DNA from: Myxococcales bacterium
Lineage (GTDB): Bacteria > Myxococcota_A > Polyangia > Palsa-1104 > JAEUJZ01
Direction: 5' to 3'
Length of the DNA: 64,000 nt
Assembly: GCA_016794365.1 (NCBI GenBank)
Contig: JAEUKB010000028.1
Location: 1-64,000 of the forward strand
The translations under genes were made by a program, and so were the position numbers. Below, in pieces: positions 1 to 8,633 of this stretch (position 1 is the stretch's first letter; each line of letters begins with the position of its first letter). The notes below the pieces were generated by a model. It ran no database searches. It was not told the origin of the DNA and saw only the letters and a program-made list of their open reading frames with translations.

Positions 1-126
1 GGCGGCTACACCGGCAAGTCCTCCGGCGGTCCGCCCGGCATCATCGTCCTGACGCGAGGCCTCCAGCGCATCGAACTCCTCGCCGCCCACCTCCGCCAAA
101 ACCCCCCTCATCCCAATTACTTGTGA
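1..126 (+). CDS. IS4-family transposase, C-terminal fragment (cut by window start)
   Basis: The reading frame is open from base 1 to a TGA at 124-126 and encodes 41 residues. It contains the stretch GGY-x(7)-PPG-x(4)-L-x-RGLQR, which matches the C-terminal end typical of IS4/Tn5-like DDE transposases (GGxxGRKxDGPPGxxxxWRGLQR). The catalytic DDE residues lie upstream of the window, so intactness cannot be judged. The element sits at the edge of an accessory island, which suits an insertion sequence. The family call rests on remembered consensus only. Confidence 0.7.
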   Translation, partial: GGYTGKSSGGPPGIIVLTRGLQRIELLAAHLRQNPPHPNYL

Positions 127-132
127 TCAATG

Positions 133-224
133 GTGAGGGGAGTGACCTCGCAGGGGGTCGGCTGCAACATCCCCCCTTACGGGAATGACCTCGCAGGGGG
201 TCGGCTGCAACATCCCCCCCTCAC
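133..224. repeat. Two 34-bp direct repeats flanked by an 8-bp inverted repeat
   Basis: The same 34 bases (beginning TGACCTCGCAGGGGG and ending CATCCCCCC) occur at 143-176 and 186-219, separated by 9 bases. GTGAGGGG at 133-140 is the reverse complement of CCCCTCAC at 217-224. They lie just after the transposase stop codon, so they may belong to the right end of the insertion sequence or be a duplication of that end. Two units are too few to call a CRISPR array. Confidence 0.7.
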
Positions 225-1103
225 GCGGTGGCTTGGCAGGATCGGCCCGCGTTAGGGCAGCAGCACGAGAAAGTCACCGTGACGTTGTTGCCCGATCGCG
301 CGCCCTTGATAGCAAGAATCGCTGTGTCGTCATCAATATTCCCCTCTGATTGACCGTTCATGCGCTGCTCGTCCATCCAGCGCGCTGCGTTGGATCGTGC
401 CTACGCGGCCTTCATGCTACGGAGCGCGCAAGCTCGGCAGGCGGCGGTTCTGTTTGTGCATTGTGGGGGCGGACGCTCGCGTGTCTCCTCGCTCGTGGCC
501 CGCGACTGCAACGGAAGTCTGCCGGTCTGTGACCCGGTTGGCAGATGTTCCGGCTGGAAGCCCATCCCGCTTGACATGCTGCCGATGCAGTGTTCCCACC
601 TGTCCAGCCAAGACCCCACAGCGCATCAAATGCGACGATACCTGCCGCCAAACGATGCTTCCCGCGCACTTCCCATCTGGCATCAAAAAGCGACTGTCTC
701 GACGATGATCTGTGGGCCGATTGACTCCGGCTTGAGATCTGTCAACCACAAACCTACATCCCCGTCGCTAATTCGTAAAATATGGCGTGGTAAAGGGCTG
801 GTAATTGTTGACAGAGGCTAAAATTTATCTGTGTTTCTGATTACATTCTGGACAGGATGCTACATCGTCAAACGTGACAAGGAATGGAAGGTGACCGGGG
901 GTGGGACGCGCAACCCGGAGCACATCCGATCCAGTGATGGTAGAACATCGGTAGACACTCGGAACAGTCGCATCAGGCTACTCAGTGTGCTCGACACTTG
1001 AAATGTTGCCAGGAACGTCAAACGGTCCTTACCATGCGAATCACCGAACAGATAATGCCTGCGAAATGGCACATGGGGGAAGAATTAGAGGGCGGGGCCG
1101 GGC
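225..1103. other. Gene-poor accessory stretch
   Basis: Several overlapping frames are open here on both strands (for example 360-821 plus and 417-749 minus), but none has a recognisable domain, a clear ribosome binding site or codon usage that stands out. I see no RNA gene. It is probably decayed mobile DNA between the insertion sequence and the NTPase gene. Confidence 0.5.
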
Positions 1104-4100
1104 CTATTCTCCATCATGACCGGAAGCATCAAAAACCTCTGTTTCAAAATTATGAGTGTCCCGTAGCTTTCTTGCATTCTGCACAATTTTATCCGCTTCT
1201 GCTTTTAATTGAAAAGCGGCAGTCTTATTCTTCGAGGATGAGGAGTATCTGCGCGCTTGTTCCTCAGCGGCAATTCGCAGTAGTTGCTCAAAATCAATCT
1301 TTGCGACATGGGAAAATGAACTGGCCATCACGAATTTTGAAAACAGCCACATTGTAGCCAAGCGCACCGTAAATGAATGAGAGGCATTGTAGACCAGTTC
1401 CTCGATCATAGATTTCAATTCAGTTCCACCCACTTCCGTGTACCACATTAGCAGCATCAAGCGTTTAAGGTCGTCCTGCTCAGCCTTAAACATTTCGCGT
1501 AAAGTACTCGCCAAATGCTGACCTGCGCCCAGCACAGCCAACATGCTAGCAACTATCAATACGAGAAGTGCGTTTACCACAGCCGCAAGCTCTCGGCGCA
1601 AAGAGGACTCTACGGCGTGTGTCGCTATTGTTCGTAGCAAATTCTGATCTACGGCGATCTCAGAAACAATGCTAATCGCCAAATCGAGAGTCTGCGCTAT
1701 TGACTCTTGCTTCAGTGTCTTGTCCAACCATCGACTGCCTCGCATCACCGCTACTGATGTAGAAAAACCATGGATGAACTGTTCCAGTTGCTCCATAGAC
1801 TGAGGCTTCGACAACGCTCTGCGCTCCCGAGTGCCCTGCTGTTCGACTTCTGCGTTAGATACGATCGCCTCGATCTCGTCATCTGAAGGAATTGCGGATT
1901 TCGCGATCTCAACGACAGCGTTTGGATCAACGGGTGACAATTTGAGATTTGCGAGCGATTCCATCAGATTTGATACCGATGATGACCCTTTAACGGAATG
2001 AGTCATCTCTAAGCATCGCTTCAGTAGGCTCGGAATCTTGACCATTTCGGCAAAAAACACCAGTGCGCCGCTCTTCTGAATCACAGCATCCAGATCAAGT
2101 TGCTCAACATCCGACCACAGTGATTCACGTAAGTATTCTGCATGGAAAAACTCCTGCAAAATAAAAAATGTGAAATGGACGCCAGACTCATCCCGAGTCA
2201 GCAGTTGTGAATACAATAGTTCTTTTAATATCTCTCTCCCATCTGCCTCTAAGCCACATGATGCAATTTCTTGATCGAATATGCTGATGACGGATTTCTC
2301 TGTCATACACTTAACTTGCGAGTTAATCATTTCCGTGGCAAGTAATCGAAGCATCCGTGCTCGTGTGGCTGAGCGATCCGTTCCACTTGTTTCAAATGCC
2401 CCCAAACGCAGGTCTGCATATTTACGAAGTATACCTTCGACGCTCCGGACGTCGGATACTTGAAATTTTTGCGCAAGTTCAAACAGAAGCAAAATTACCC
2501 AAGGCCATCGCGGCAGTTCTGCATCGATTAGTGTCGTTAATGTGCTTTGAATGTTCGACGAGGACTGAAATTGATCTCCTGCTAGATCTTCGAGTCGATG
2601 AACCTCTTTTCTTACAAGGGAAACTGGCAATGGTTGAATTGATAAATTCTTCCAATTCTTAACTTTTTCACGAGATTGGGGCAAAGTGGTTGTTCGTCCA
2701 GTGGCGATAACTCGCAGATTCGCTTGCTCTGACTGCCACTCTGTCAGTAATTGCCATTCTGGCAAATCGTAACGTAAATCACAGTCATCGAGAAGAATGG
2801 TGATGGGACAATCAAGCAAGTTCTTGCTGTCAACCTTGGAACAATTCAGTGTTGACGCCAAGAAAGAGATCAGCCCCTTTTTGCTCCTCTCAATGCCAGT
2901 CAGATCGGAAAATCGCGCAAATGCGGTAACAATTCCCAACTGACTTAGTTTTAATCCAATCTTATCTAGCAATGCTGTTTTCCCGGCTTGAGGAAGTGCT
3001 TCAATAATATAGCTGCACTTCGAATGAATAATTTCACGCGAGGAAATTCGCTTAGGTTTAGGTAAGGATGGGGTGATGATGTATGGCTCAAGAAACCGCT
3101 CTTCAACAGAAAACTCTCGCTTTCCAATCACAACGGGAGGAAGGTGGCGAGATAACCGTGCTGCACACTGAGTCTGTCGTAGTGCAGTGGTCTTTCGTTG
3201 AGCGACTATGGCCTTTTCTGATAATGAATCTTGTCCAAGCAGTTTCCCTGACCATTGCCCATTGTCCGAAAAATCCGTGTTGTACACAAATAGACCCTTC
3301 CTTTCATTCCAACGAAAGGCGTGTATATCTAGTTTTCTTTCCGACATGTCGATTTGATAACACATAAACCCGGATTTCTCACCTTTAGCATGTAATGCAG
3401 GACAAACAAATATCTGCGATCGTCCTTCAGGTGAAAGAGTAATACTCCCATCCTCTTCATGTAAGTGCCCATTTAGGCAAAGATGAAATCGCTGAAGGAC
3501 CTGAGCCTTACTTCTGCTAGCATCGGTTTCGTGTAGGCATGCGAAAGGATGGTGCCAAAGGGCAACCTTAATATCAGCATTTTCGACGAGTTGGCAGGCG
3601 TCATTGAATTGAGCGCGACTCAACACTAAATTCCCTTTGTCATTATCGCTCGCTGATAACCAAGCACTATTCAAGCACGCAAATCCAATACTGGTATCAT
3701 ATACATCAACCACACGTGAGACAGCCGTCAGCTTCTTTTGCTTTGTAAAATTTGCAAACGCCTCTTGGCGACTGAGGAGTTTCGATCGTTGCTCCACTTT
3801 CCTCCAGATGTCGTCCATTTCTTCTGGTTTAGAAATAAAATTGGAAAGACCAGCTTGCTGAAGAGAGTCTATCTTGTCGCGGTCTACGTCATGGTTCCCC
3901 GGCACTATTACAAAATTCTCAGGGCTGATTGAGAAGGAAGTCAGCAACGGACGGACGAGCCTTTCGAAAAAGAGTTGATACTCGGACTCTTTTCCGCTAT
4001 ACGCAGCGTCACCGGTGAAAACAATTAAATCCGGTATCAATTGCTCTTTGGATAAGGCCGCACATACAGCACTAATTCGTTCAGCGATAACATCTGCATG

Positions 4101-4151
4101 CCTGATTGACATATGTGCATCGCTAAGATGAAGCATGGTTATCTTTTTCAT
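1104..4151 (-). CDS. Calcineurin-like metallophosphoesterase fused to a STAND-like NTPase
   Basis: The protein is 1015 aa. The start at 4151 is chosen because AGGACAGGATA precedes it and the metallophosphoesterase begins at once; the frame could extend 24 residues further. All metal-site motifs are present: SDAH (residues 10-13), GD (47-48), GNHD (85-88), HHP (about 200) and GHLH (about 228). A P-loop NTPase follows: Walker A LPQAGKT (about 386-392), Walker B ILLDDCD (about 452) and a sensor-like ATGR (about 484). Next come winged-helix-like and all-helical segments and an apolar stretch near 860-880 that may span the membrane. This architecture (nuclease or phosphatase effector, NTPase switch, helical sensor) is that of STAND/NLR-like conflict proteins. 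The gene is visibly AT-richer than the rest of the window (24/60 G+C at 2161-2220), which suggests transfer. The defence role is inference; the domains are clear. Confidence 0.8.
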   Translation of the reverse strand: MKKITMLHLSDAHMSIRHADVIAERISAVCAALSKEQLIPDLIVFTGDAAYSGKESEYQLFFERLVRPLLTSFSISPENFVIVPGNHDVDRDKIDSLQQAGLSNFISKPEEMDDIWRKVEQRSKLLSRQEAFANFTKQKKLTAVSRVVDVYDTSIGFACLNSAWLSASDNDKGNLVLSRAQFNDACQLVENADIKVALWHHPFACLHETDASRSKAQVLQRFHLCLNGHLHEEDGSITLSPEGRSQIFVCPALHAKGEKSGFMCYQIDMSERKLDIHAFRWNERKGLFVYNTDFSDNGQWSGKLLGQDSLSEKAIVAQRKTTALRQTQCAARLSRHLPPVVIGKREFSVEERFLEPYIITPSLPKPKRISSREIIHSKCSYIIEALPQAGKTALLDKIGLKLSQLGIVTAFARFSDLTGIERSKKGLISFLASTLNCSKVDSKNLLDCPITILLDDCDLRYDLPEWQLLTEWQSEQANLRVIATGRTTTLPQSREKVKNWKNLSIQPLPVSLVRKEVHRLEDLAGDQFQSSSNIQSTLTTLIDAELPRWPWVILLLFELAQKFQVSDVRSVEGILRKYADLRLGAFETSGTDRSATRARMLRLLATEMINSQVKCMTEKSVISIFDQEIASCGLEADGREILKELLYSQLLTRDESGVHFTFFILQEFFHAEYLRESLWSDVEQLDLDAVIQKSGALVFFAEMVKIPSLLKRCLEMTHSVKGSSSVSNLMESLANLKLSPVDPNAVVEIAKSAIPSDDEIEAIVSNAEVEQQGTRERRALSKPQSMEQLEQFIHGFSTSVAVMRGSRWLDKTLKQESIAQTLDLAISIVSEIAVDQNLLRTIATHAVESSLRRELAAVVNALLVLIVASMLAVLGAGQHLASTLREMFKAEQDDLKRLMLLMWYTEVGGTELKSMIEELVYNASHSFTVRLATMWLFSKFVMASSFSHVAKIDFEQLLRIAAEEQARRYSSSSKNKTAAFQLKAEADKIVQNARKLRDTHNFETEVFDASGHDGE

Positions 4152-4325
4152 ATTATCCTGTCCTTTCTTTTGGCAAAGGCGATCATCTGAGCATGAGGAG
4201 TCTATGGCCTCAGCGTATAACAATCACCTTCCAGTCATCCATAATCGTGCATAGCGCCGGTAGATGGAGGGCCGAAGGTCTGTGCGAGGGATGGCGCTTC
4301 ATTCCAGTCAAGGGGGACCACGCCA

Positions 4326-4934
4326 TCATTGCCTATAAGCCTCCGTCGTCGTCCGCACCGTGCAGCAGAACAGTAGCTTTTCGCCCTGCATCCACTTGGG
4401 CTTCGGTGCCTCATCAAAACCGTCGGCAGTCGCCAGCCGCTTCCCGGTCGCTACTTCGTACAGACCCAAGTAGGTCGGGCCATGCGTACCTTGGGCAGAG
4501 ACTGCGATCGACTTGCCGCCACCTCGGAAGGCCCAGCCAACGGTTGCTTGTCGCTCGGGGATGATGACGGACACGCGCTTGCCGTTTCGATAGAGGACGA
4601 TGGCGCGTGAGGCGATCCACAGATCGCCTTTGGTGTCGATGTAGTATTCGACGAGGTTGAAGCCGAACGTCTGGCCGTCGGGGGTGTGTTGTGCCGCCTG
4701 GGCGTAGCCTTGGGCCTCAAGCCGGTGCGTGGAGCCATCAGCGAAGCTGATCACTACGTCGCCGCCTTGGGTGTCCTTGTTCGGAGCGATGGCGACGTTC
4801 TTGATCGGCTTGCTGGGGATGCTGGGCTCGATGCTGGCAAGAACGGCACGCCAACGCGCATCGTCGGGCTCAGCAGCGGACACAGAACCGGCAAGGCTGG
4901 CGACGAGTATCAACGCTTGTCCGAGGCCCTTCAT
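4326..4934 (-). CDS. Secreted protein of unknown function with a PD40-like segment
   Basis: The protein is 202 aa and starts with a signal peptide (MKGLGQALILVASLAGSVSA, cleavage after ASA-like SVSA). The mature part is beta-rich. A stretch with the pattern WAF-x-GGGKSIAVS ... LYEVATGKRLA resembles one blade of PD40/WD40-like propellers, but one or two blades would be far too few for a complete propeller. I do not recognise the family. It lies between the NTPase gene and the helicase, with base composition closer to the core chromosome than the NTPase has. Confidence 0.6.
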   Translation of the reverse strand: MKGLGQALILVASLAGSVSAAEPDDARWRAVLASIEPSIPSKPIKNVAIAPNKDTQGGDVVISFADGSTHRLEAQGYAQAAQHTPDGQTFGFNLVEYYIDTKGDLWIASRAIVLYRNGKRVSVIIPERQATVGWAFRGGGKSIAVSAQGTHGPTYLGLYEVATGKRLATADGFDEAPKPKWMQGEKLLFCCTVRTTTEAYRQ

Positions 4935-5168
4935 GCGGTGGCGCTCCCTCGCTTAGTGGATGGTCCGTCAACTGCTGTCTTGCCTGTTTTGGTAACAGCA
5001 GGGAGCGTTTCCGGTCAAGCGGAATGTGGGGAAGCATCGCCTCTCTCGGCACATGAAAGCGAGGCGGGAAAATGGGGCGTTAGGTTCACTGTGTCACTTT
5101 CAAAAATGGACCTAAACCCGCGCAACTGTTCTACGCAAAACTACCCATGAAAGTCGGGCAATTTGTCC

Positions 5169-6161
5169 TCAAGTGGCGGGGGAGTTTAGCCGGTACAGCG
5201 CTTGCTGTACCCGGTCAACCATGGTGGGGGAGCAACAGTAGATGGATGCGCGCTTACCGGGTGCGTACCGGAGTGAGCGCCCCACCATCTGCACGATCAT
5301 GATGTCGCTCTCGCACTCCTTCGCGATCCAGACCTGGCCGCAGCGTTTCTCGTCGAAACCCTCTAGCAGCATCCGGTTTACATAGAGCACGGCGAGCTGC
5401 CTGCCCTTCCAGGCACGGACGCGCGCACTCACCAGGCCGGGCGAGACGTTCACACCGATCCACGAGCTACCAGGATGCGCGGCGCTTCGGCGCTCACAAT
5501 CGGCGTTCGTTTCACAGAACACGAGCCCCCACGGGCCGCGCGGCTCTGTCCACGGCAAGACTTGGTACTCACAGACGAAGCCTTGTCGCTGCGCGTCGTC
5601 GAGGGTCATCGCGAACGTATCCGCAGCCGAAAACAGGGACTCGCAGCCGTTTGACCATGGCGTCGCTGAGAGCCCTACGACGTGTCGAAAGCGATCCAAG
5701 ACTCGCAGATTCTCGGGTGCGTCGATGTTGGCATGGTGGCACTCATCGATCACACAGAGCGTATCGTCTGCATACTTCGCGAGGCGTGACCACAGCGTCG
5801 GCTGACTCCCGACTACGATCCGACTTTTGAGCAAATCGACCTGATGCGCACGCTCAATGGCAACGGGAAGTCGTGTCAGATTGACCAGCCGTTGGTAAAA
5901 GTTGGCCAAGATTTGCCCCGTCGGGACACTCACCAACGCTCGACGAAACGGCCCACCCATGACCCACTGGAGCGCAGCGCGTGCGCCGATCTCCGTCTTG
6001 CCGGTTCCCGGTGGCAAGCGCACAAGAACACGCGACGAGTCCCGCTTCTGACGGTCACGGCAGAGCGCTAGCGCGCTCGCTTGATGAGCCCAGAGCATTG
6101 TGGACACAGCTTCAGCGTCAACAGGGTCCGAGTCAGCCAGCGCCACATGCGCAACCTGCAC
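5169..6161 (-). CDS. Compact SF2 (DEAD/DEAH-like) helicase
   Basis: The protein is 330 aa. Helicase motifs appear in order: Q-like/I region with PPGTGKTEIG (motif I, about residue 50), VPTGQIL (Ia-like), DECHH (motif II, about 138), GLSATPW (motif III, about 165), then a short second domain with LLEGFD and QMVGRSLR (motif VI, near 290). It is short for SF2 helicases and has no accessory domain. ATG at 6161 and ATG at 6098 are both possible starts; the first has AGGT upstream, the second removes most of the overlap with the zinc-ribbon gene. It is transcribed away from the phage-like operon and is the only P-loop protein in the element, so it may serve DNA replication of the element (inference). 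Confidence 0.8.
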   Translation of the reverse strand: MQVAHVALADSDPVDAEAVSTMLWAHQASALALCRDRQKRDSSRVLVRLPPGTGKTEIGARAALQWVMGGPFRRALVSVPTGQILANFYQRLVNLTRLPVAIERAHQVDLLKSRIVVGSQPTLWSRLAKYADDTLCVIDECHHANIDAPENLRVLDRFRHVVGLSATPWSNGCESLFSAADTFAMTLDDAQRQGFVCEYQVLPWTEPRGPWGLVFCETNADCERRSAAHPGSSWIGVNVSPGLVSARVRAWKGRQLAVLYVNRMLLEGFDEKRCGQVWIAKECESDIMIVQMVGRSLRYAPGKRASIYCCSPTMVDRVQQALYRLNSPAT

Positions 6162-6250
6162 AGGTCCGAGCAGTAGAGCTTCTTCGTCGGTGAATGCTTA
6201 GAAATCTTGTTCGGGCAGTTGCAAGCCCGGCAACCCCTTCTACCTGCCAT
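6068..6250 (-). CDS. Small zinc-ribbon protein
   Basis: The protein is 60 aa with three cysteine clusters: CRACNC, CSDLC and CPQC, the last a typical zinc knuckle CxxC. The ATG at 6250 is chosen because GGGGGGGA lies 6-12 bases upstream; the open frame extends another 29 codons without features. The 3' end overlaps the helicase 5' end by up to 94 bp in another frame, so the two are probably translated from one message. Small zinc-binding proteins of this kind are common in phages as DNA-binding or regulatory proteins. The function is not known. Confidence 0.6.
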   Translation of the reverse strand: MAGRRGCRACNCPNKISKHSPTKKLYCSDLCRLRMWRWLTRTLLTLKLCPQCSGLIKRAR

Positions 6251-6351
6251 TACGAATCCCCCCCGGATCGTTTCACTCTCGATACGTACAGCGGCGGCGA
6301 TGGTACGAAAATCGTTTCTGCAAGTGTAGTGCTCCATACATTTCGGGTCAA
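6251..6351. promoter_or_regulatory. Divergent control region between early and late modules of the element
   Basis: These 101 bp separate the start of the zinc-ribbon gene (minus) from the first gene of the plus-strand operon, so promoters for both directions must lie here or within the neighbouring 5' ends. I could not pick out a convincing -35/-10 pair. The call rests on gene layout only. Confidence 0.4.
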
Positions 6352-7110
6352 ATGGGATTCATGAGAACGCTATACGGTGTTGTGGTTCCCGACGGTGCGC
6401 GCATGGTCGAAGTGCGCGCCATCACAAGCAGCGCCAACCGGCCCCGCACCATCTTTCGCGGACCGATTGAGGAAGGCGGAGTCCTTCTTACCGAGGACGC
6501 GATCGCGGATTCACTCGCTGGCGACAGCAAGTTCTGGGATTGGGTCAGCGCACAGAGCAGACAGCGACGAATCCCAACCGAGCAAAACGGCGATGGCTCC
6601 GTCGTGCGTCTTCGGTTGTCGGTGTCGTTTATCAACCAAGATGCATCGCCCGCTATCTTGGACGATACGACGGGGGCCACATCGTTTGCGACGGCGGAAG
6701 CCTGGGAGTTTTATCGAGGCACGCCGGGAAGCGGCGATCCGCTCAATCCAATGTTTCTGATTCATCAGTTTAGTCAGCTCATTATTGAACAACAGAAAGA
6801 TATGCCAAATCAGGTTTCGCGAATGCTGAAAGAGGTTGTCGAAGTGGGGAAATCGGCCATTCAGACATCCGCAGCCGAGAGTGCAAAAATCATCCAAGCC
6901 AGCGTCGAGCCATTGAAATCACAGCTAACACTTATCGAAAAATCACACACGCACGAAAGCACGCGGGCAGACCGAGCGAGTGACGCAGTGATCCGTATGC
7001 TGATGTCTGAATCGAAGGACAAAGATCCGGTTTCTGAACCAGAGAAACTGATCGGCTTTCTGACGGCGCTTTTGGCGCTGGCTGAAAAAGGGAAAAAGGT
7101 ACTCAATTAA
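6352..7110 (+). CDS. Unrecognised protein with C-terminal helical region (first gene of phage-like operon)
   Basis: The protein is 252 aa and I do not recognise its family. The N-terminal half (about 1-115) is beta-rich and contains VVRLRLSVSFINQD. The C-terminal half from about residue 135 is helical with an extended amphipathic segment (about 150-225) likely to form a coiled coil. No signal peptide or membrane segment is seen. ATG at 6352 or 6361 could be the start; neither has a strong ribosome binding site. It heads a run of eleven same-strand genes with gaps under 50 bp, so a virion or assembly role is possible but unproven. Confidence 0.55.
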   Translation: MGFMRTLYGVVVPDGARMVEVRAITSSANRPRTIFRGPIEEGGVLLTEDAIADSLAGDSKFWDWVSAQSRQRRIPTEQNGDGSVVRLRLSVSFINQDASPAILDDTTGATSFATAEAWEFYRGTPGSGDPLNPMFLIHQFSQLIIEQQKDMPNQVSRMLKEVVEVGKSAIQTSAAESAKIIQASVEPLKSQLTLIEKSHTHESTRADRASDAVIRMLMSESKDKDPVSEPEKLIGFLTALLALAEKGKKVLN

Positions 7111-7130
7111 TCGACACAACGGGGGGAATC

Positions 7131-7790
7131 ATGGACGCATTCAATGAGATCAGGGCAATACCGAAAAGTCGCACAATCCTGGGTGCGGCGGGAGCTTCGG
7201 CGCTAAACGCACTCGGTGGTTTTGCCGCCGGTCGCGTACGCGGTATCTTGGCAGGCTTTGCGCCACAGTACAAAGGAGCGGGAACGATTGGCGTGTTCCT
7301 TGTCTCCATTGCGCTGCGCTACTACTCACGCGCAGAGTCCGGCTATGACCGAGTGATCAAAGAGCTGGCCGCCGGGATGGCTGGTTTCGTCGGCAACGAT
7401 CTTTGGCTGATTGTGCGGGCGCTCGTTGGCTGGGGGAAGTGGAAGCCAGAAACATCATATGGCGCTGGCGATGTGGTGATCCACGAAAACCAGTATTACC
7501 GAGCTGAAAAGGACATTCCCGCAAAGCCATCTGCCGAGCCTGGCAAAGATGCGCGCTGGGTGCGTTTTGAGACGGCGCAGGGCTATTCCCCTGACGAGGT
7601 TTCGGCGTTCGCACAAGCGCTTGTCAGTAACGACGCGCTCATTGATGGGCTGGTCAAAGAGCAGCTTCTCATCTTCGGGCCAGAGCTGGCGCAGTGCGCG
7701 GGCCGCGAGTTCAACCAGCAAGAGGCGGATCAGATCTACGCCGGGATGCGCGATTCCCTGAAAAGCGTAGTGCAAAAGTTTGCAGCCTAG
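7131..7790 (+). CDS. Membrane-associated protein with a CBM5/12-like module
   Basis: The protein is 219 aa. The first 100 residues are Gly/Ala-rich with hydrophobic stretches (GAAGASALNALGGFAAG and GTIGVFLVSIALRYY) that could enter a membrane. A module at about 104-150 follows the pattern W-x-P-x-T-x-Y-x-x-GDVV-x(5)-YY-RA ... P ... D-x-RW, typical of short carbohydrate-binding modules of families 5/12. The C-terminus is helical. GGGGGGAATC before the ATG is a strong ribosome binding site. The same module occurs twice in the gene at 9555, which suggests both proteins handle a common surface, such as the host envelope. The family of the remainder is unknown. Confidence 0.6.
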   Translation: MDAFNEIRAIPKSRTILGAAGASALNALGGFAAGRVRGILAGFAPQYKGAGTIGVFLVSIALRYYSRAESGYDRVIKELAAGMAGFVGNDLWLIVRALVGWGKWKPETSYGAGDVVIHENQYYRAEKDIPAKPSAEPGKDARWVRFETAQGYSPDEVSAFAQALVSNDALIDGLVKEQLLIFGPELAQCAGREFNQQEADQIYAGMRDSLKSVVQKFAA

Positions 7791-7802
7791 CGGAGCAATA
7801 CC

Positions 7803-8630
7803 ATGACACGCCCACAAGGCCCAACGTCGGTATGGGATGCGGTGGCGAGCTATCACCTGCCGCGCGTTGTATTACATCAGCACTCGGGACAGCAAGCCGA
7901 TTGTTTGGCGGGCCTTGTGGAATATGCTGCTAAGATTGCGACCAATAAGCATACTTTCGCCTTTCAATATCCAGAGCAAATCATAGGATGGCTTTGGCGA
8001 CAGCCTGTCAAGCTCGATCTGGGCGAAGGTCCGACGGTCGCGGGCTGTCATCCCGCGCAGCGATCCCGAATATGGCCTGACAATGGCTTGAATTGCTGGG
8101 AAGCGGTCGCGCATCTTCTGGGCGTCGCCTTCTGCAATTCATGGCCCATTGAATTTCATATCTACGATGCACGGATTGGAAACCAGCGCCACGTATTCCC
8201 AGCGATTCGACCATTAAACGCGATATCCGATAATCCAATTCCGCTTGTGATACAGCCGCCAGTGCGAACCGGCAAAAGTGGTCTTTCGCTCCAAGCCGCG
8301 CAAGCAGCTTGGTACAACGACCTACTCGGCGGCGTGCATTTCGTTGGTGACAAGGTGCTGCGAGTGTTTGGGATGGGTGATCTTTCGGATCAGCTTGCTG
8401 ACCTAGAAGCCGATGAACTGCCCGATTGGGCACGAACGGCGAAGCAGAAAGAACAGCGAGCTACGCAACTACTCAAGCAAGCAGCAGCACAAGACAAAGC
8501 AAACAAATCTATAAACCTTGAAACAAAGGAGGATAGGAAATCAATCACAGACCTTGATTCATTGCGAAAGAAAATCGACGCACTGATAGAAGAGAACAAC
8601 GCCTTGAAAGCACGCATTCCGAAAGGATGA
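7803..8630 (+). CDS. Putative papain/transglutaminase-like protein with C-terminal coiled coil
   Basis: The protein is 275 aa. Residues about 97-130 read GLNCWEAVAHLLG followed 36 residues after the Cys by RHVFPAI. A Cys at the start of a helix and a later His at the start of a strand is the arrangement of papain- and transglutaminase-fold enzymes. The final 75 residues are charged and heptad-like (IDALIEENNALKARI), a probable coiled coil. GGAG before the ATG supports the start. It could cut or cross-link envelope or virion protein, but with only one short motif pair this is tentative. Confidence 0.5.
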   Translation: MTRPQGPTSVWDAVASYHLPRVVLHQHSGQQADCLAGLVEYAAKIATNKHTFAFQYPEQIIGWLWRQPVKLDLGEGPTVAGCHPAQRSRIWPDNGLNCWEAVAHLLGVAFCNSWPIEFHIYDARIGNQRHVFPAIRPLNAISDNPIPLVIQPPVRTGKSGLSLQAAQAAWYNDLLGGVHFVGDKVLRVFGMGDLSDQLADLEADELPDWARTAKQKEQRATQLLKQAAAQDKANKSINLETKEDRKSITDLDSLRKKIDALIEENNALKARIPKG

Positions 8631-8633
8631 ATC

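Noticed and set aside
133..224. Possible CRISPR array
   Set aside because: Only two repeat units with a 9-bp gap and no cas genes anywhere in the window.
360..821. 153-codon open frame near the IS remnant
   Set aside because: No domain, no ribosome binding site, and equally long frames on the other strand.
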